Origin: Campylobacter showae CSUNSWCD
GTDB lineage: Bacteria; Campylobacterota; Campylobacteria; Campylobacterales; Campylobacteraceae
Direction: 5' to 3'
DNA: 64,000 nucleotides
Assembly (NCBI RefSeq): GCF_000313615.1
Contig: NZ_AMZQ01000009.1
Coordinates: 1 to 64,000, forward strand
Shown here: piece after piece, positions 61,127 through 64,000 of the stretch
How the letters are laid out: each line of letters begins with the position of its first letter
Numbering within the stretch: position 1 is the first letter of the stretch
Translations under genes and position numbers: made by a program
The notes under the pieces: generated by a model
Told to the model about the DNA's origin: nothing
What the model saw: only the letters and a program-made list of their open reading frames with translations
Databases searched by the model: none

Positions 61127-64000
61127 TTTTCCGCCCGTCCTTTGTTTAGTTTTCTAAGATAGATCAAGATATCTTCTATCACGTCATCATCGTCTTTACT
61201 CTTTGATTTTAGCCTGGTTTGCTCGCCGTTTTGCGCTGTTAGCACAATATTTTGCTCGGCGTTTGAGATAGCTTTAAGGCCAGCTTTTATCGCTAGAATT
61301 TTAATTATAATGAGGCTTAAAAACTGCTTGGTGTAGATGTCGGGCTTACCGAATCTATCCTCTATCTCGCCCTCTATCTCATAAACCTCGGCCACCTCTT
61401 TGCACTTGCTAAGCCGCCTATATAGCTCCAGACGCAACCTATCCTCACCGATAAACTCCGAGTTTAAAAATGCGTTTATGCTAAGTTTCAGGTCGATTTT
61501 CGCACTTTCAAAGCTCTCTTTATTTAGCAGTTTATTTATCTCTTCTTCGAGCATTTTAATGTAGAGCGAGTAGCCGATAGCCTCGATATGGCCGCTTTGG
61601 GCTTCGCCGACGAGGTTTCCGCCGCCTCTGATTTCTAGATCGTGATAGGCTAGTACGCTGCCAGAGCCTAAAAACGAGTTGCTCTCAAGCGCGACCAGGC
61701 GTTTTAGAGCGTCCGCGCTTAGGGCGTTTTTGTCTTCGACGAGGAAGTAGCAATACGCCTGCTTGTCGCTCCTGCCGACGCGTCCGCGCAGCTGATGCAG
61801 GTCTGCGATGCCGAATTTATTCGCGCTCTCGATGATGATGGTGTTTACGTTTGGCAGGTGGATGCCGCTTTCTACGATGCTGGTGCTTAGCAGTACGTCG
61901 TACTCGCCGTTTTCAAACTTCATCATCTCCTCTTCGGTCGTTTTGGCGTCGATCTTGGAGTGTAGCGTGAGGATGCGTAAATTTGGCATGATGTCTAAAA
62001 TTTGCTTTTTTGCCTGAGGCATCGTGGCGATGTGGTTGTGGATATAAAAAATTTGCCCGCCGCGGCGCAGTTCGCGCATGATGGCCTCTTTTACCGCCTT
62101 TTCGTCCCACTCGCGCACGCTGGTTCGCACGTCTAGGCGCGAGCTTGGCGGAGTTTGAAGTACGGAGTAGCCCTTGACGCTTGAAAGTGCCATATTTAGG
62201 CTACGTGGTATCGGTGTCGCGCTCATAGATAGCACGTGCGAGGCGCTTGAAATTTCTTTTAGTTTTTCCTTTTGTTTGACGCCGAATTTATGCTCCTCAT
62301 CGATGATGATGAGGCCTAAATTTGATGGCTTAACCGATAAAAGCGAGTGCGTACCCACACAAACGCAAGGCTGCCCGGACTCTAGCGCCTTTACAGCTAC
62401 CGCTTTTTCCCTCGCGCTCGTAAAGCGGTCAAGCTTAAAGACGCTAACGTCAAATTTGCCCAGCCGCTCTTTTAGGCTTTTAAAATGCTGCGAGCTAAGA
62501 AGCGTCGTCGGCACGAAAAATAGCGCTTGAAAGCCCGATTTTACGCATTTGAATATCGCATTCATCGCAACTTCCGTTTTACCAAATCCCACGTCGCCGC
62601 TGAGCAACCTATCCATTACCTTGCCGCTTTTTAGGTCGTTTGCGATGTCACTTGAGGCGCGCTCCTGATCCCTAGTGTAGGCAAAGCCCGCGTTTTGCAA
62701 GAAATTTAGATACTCCGCGTCATCTTTTTCGATGATTTCGCCGCGGATTAGCTCGCGCTGCGCGGCTAGTGAAATAATCTTTGACGCGATAACAAAAAGT
62801 TTAGCTCTAACTTTTTCTTTTATCTTGGCGAAATTTGCCTTGCCCAGGCGGTCTAAAACCGCGATACTGCCGCTGCTTGCGACGTATCTATCGATCAAAT
62901 TTAGATGCTCGACGGGCAGTAGTAGCTTGTCCTCGTTTTGATAAACGATCACGACGAACTCGCGCGTCCTGCCTAGCACCGTTAGCTTTTCAAGTCCCGT
63001 AAATTTGCCGATGCCGTACTCCTCGTGCACGACGTAGTCGCCCGCCTTTAGCTCGTCGATGACTAAGCTTGGCTTTTTAGCGCGCTTTTTCTTTTCGAAT
63101 TTATTTAGCGAGACGATGATCTCGGCTGCCGAGACTAAATTTAACGCCGCTTCGGTTTGCACGAACTCTATGTTTTTGTATTCGCTCAAATTTAATGCGT
63201 TAAAAAGACCAACGTTGCGCGCTAAAACCTTGATTTTTTTATTTTTATTTAGCTCGAAAAAATCGGCGTTTGGAGTTACGCTTAAGTCTTTATAAACTTT
63301 CGCTGCGGGCAGCACGGGCAAATTTGCCACCTCGCCCAGATCGCGCTCAAAGCCGTCAAATTTTTTCATTAAAACCGTTTTAAATTCGCGCGTGTAGTCG
63401 ATAAAACCATCTATCGCCCAAAATCCGAGCGTCTTTAGGTCGCTGATTAGTGCGTCCGTTTGCATATCTTTTATTTTTTCTGATGTTTTTTCAAACTCGT
63501 CCGCGCCCAGAGCTGCGATAAAAGGCGAAATTTCAACGCTTTTTAGCTCCGTTTTGTTTGAAATTTGCGTTTGCGTGCTGTAGTGTCTAATGCTCTCTAT
63601 CTCGTCGTCAAAAAGCAAAATGCGGTTTGGCTCCTGCGCGCCGACGCAAAAAACGTCGATGATCTCGCCGCGCACGCAAAACTCGCCCTCGCTCTCCACG
63701 ATATCGACCGCCTCGTAGCCAAAGCGCAGTAGCTTTTCGGCTAGCTCTTTGGGGTCGATTTTGTCGCCGAAATTTAGCGTTAGTTTTTGTAAATGTTTTT
63801 TGCCCGGAAGTTTGTTTAGCGCCGTGCAAACGGGGCTAATGAGGACCTTTTTACCCTCGAATTCGTAAAATTTAGATAACTCGGAGGATAGCTCAAAAAG
63901 CTCTGCGCTAAAGCTGCGCAGATCATCGCCCTCTCGCGCTCTAAAATCAGGCAATCTAAAAGCCCTAAGCCCTGCAAATTCCGCCGCGCTAAGAGCCGCG
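61123..64000 (-). CDS. mfd: Transcription-repair coupling factor Mfd (5' end outside window)
   Basis: At least 959 residues are visible, and the frame stays open to the window edge. Mfd removes stalled RNA polymerase and recruits UvrA. The RNA polymerase-interacting domain begins GDYVVHEEYGIGKFTGLEKL, the helicase domain has LLSGDVGFGKTEVAMNAIF, DEEHKFGVKQKEKLK and SATPIPRSLNMALS, and the later motifs are TSIVESGIHLPNVNTIIIE and QLRGRVGRSDKQAYCYF. The TRCF C-terminal domain is present. The UvrB-like N-terminal part is partly outside the window. Confidence 0.97.
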   Translation of the reverse strand, partial: AALSAAEFAGLRAFRLPDFRAREGDDLRSFSAELFELSSELSKFYEFEGKKVLISPVCTALNKLPGKKHLQKLTLNFGDKIDPKELAEKLLRFGYEAVDIVESEGEFCVRGEIIDVFCVGAQEPNRILLFDDEIESIRHYSTQTQISNKTELKSVEISPFIAALGADEFEKTSEKIKDMQTDALISDLKTLGFWAIDGFIDYTREFKTVLMKKFDGFERDLGEVANLPVLPAAKVYKDLSVTPNADFFELNKNKKIKVLARNVGLFNALNLSEYKNIEFVQTEAALNLVSAAEIIVSLNKFEKKKRAKKPSLVIDELKAGDYVVHEEYGIGKFTGLEKLTVLGRTREFVVIVYQNEDKLLLPVEHLNLIDRYVASSGSIAVLDRLGKANFAKIKEKVRAKLFVIASKIISLAAQRELIRGEIIEKDDAEYLNFLQNAGFAYTRDQERASSDIANDLKSGKVMDRLLSGDVGFGKTEVAMNAIFKCVKSGFQALFFVPTTLLSSQHFKSLKERLGKFDVSVFKLDRFTSAREKAVAVKALESGQPCVCVGTHSLLSVKPSNLGLIIIDEEHKFGVKQKEKLKEISSASHVLSMSATPIPRSLNMALSSVKGYSVLQTPPSSRLDVRTSVREWDEKAVKEAIMRELRRGGQIFYIHNHIATMPQAKKQILDIMPNLRILTLHSKIDAKTTEEEMMKFENGEYDVLLSTSIVESGIHLPNVNTIIIESANKFGIADLHQLRGRVGRSDKQAYCYFLVEDKNALSADALKRLVALESNSFLGSGSVLAYHDLEIRGGGNLVGEAQSGHIEAIGYSLYIKMLEEEINKLLNKESFESAKIDLKLSINAFLNSEFIGEDRLRLELYRRLSKCKEVAEVYEIEGEIEDRFGKPDIYTKQFLSLIIIKILAIKAGLKAISNAEQNIVLTAQNGEQTRLKSKSKDDDDVIEDILIYLRKLNKGRAEK

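Overview
The window is a chromosomal segment of a Campylobacter-type epsilonproteobacterium. The evidence is the gene content (csd3/pgp3 - pgbA-like - glcD order as known from Helicobacter pylori, HcpA-like Sel1 proteins, a MagIII-type glycosylase, a CheX/STAS chemotaxis protein, a TorA-type reductase) and a strong bias for AAATTT-centred words such as TCAAATTTGA. The moderate GC of the housekeeping genes fits the showae/rectus/curvus side of the genus, but species is inference.

Positions 1-10161 are accessory DNA. An IS1595-family (ISXO2-type) transposase gene is split into a left part (1-365) and a right part (10025-10161) by a 9,661-bp phage-like element (366-10026). Removing the element exactly restores the transposase reading frame across the join. 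The element carries an IS110-family DEDD recombinase (628-1608). Upstream of it lies an untranslated segment (about 380-592) that has the layout of a bridge RNA: a target-binding loop whose two guides match the two chromosomal flanks, and a donor-binding loop whose two guides match the two element ends. Joining the element ends would also create a TTGACA-N17-TATGAT promoter facing the bridge RNA and the recombinase. The cargo is a Rep_trans-type rolling-circle initiator, a run of small unknown and membrane proteins with T-rich codons, a strongly structured 450-bp intergenic region, two small well-expressed-looking proteins, and a membrane protein plus M15 peptidase pair that looks like a lysis cassette. 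I see no Zot/pI ATPase, terminase, tail or integrase gene. The best description is an unclassified small, probably ssDNA, lysis-released phage that integrates by an RNA-guided IS110 mechanism. This is the main discovery of the window.

From 10 kb onward the segment is mostly ordinary chromosome: groEL-groES with a CIRCE operator, an AsmA-like protein, an orphan ParA-type ATPase in an AT-rich pocket, three tandem Cys-rich Sel1 proteins, a Nudix hydrolase and mgtE, and a Csd3-type peptidase with an unusual C-terminal array of 14 bacterial N-glycosylation sequons. Then come a pgbA-like gene and glcD, yihY, comEC, dnaB, ispG, a frameshifted AlgI/AlgJ-like acetylation locus, DUF4272, an RclC-like protein, priA, two type IV pilin-like proteins, and uvrB. 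After these come a phosphatase, a TorA-type molybdoenzyme separated from its Tat leader by a frameshift, a lipoprotein, a LysE exporter, ppk, a K+ channel, rpmB, a CheX/STAS protein, rpe, a DEDDh exonuclease, cysE-cysK, a WbpB/WbpE-like sugar pair, magIII, ymdB, a DUF815 ATPase and mfd (running off the right edge).

A family of non-coding repeats sits directly after the stop codons of glcD, the DUF4272 gene, uvrB and ppk, and probably supplies transcription ends. Several genes are broken by single-base shifts (the acetylation locus, the TorA leader) or an in-frame stop (24.4 kb). These may be real decay, phase variation or sequencing errors. No tRNA, rRNA or CRISPR array was seen.
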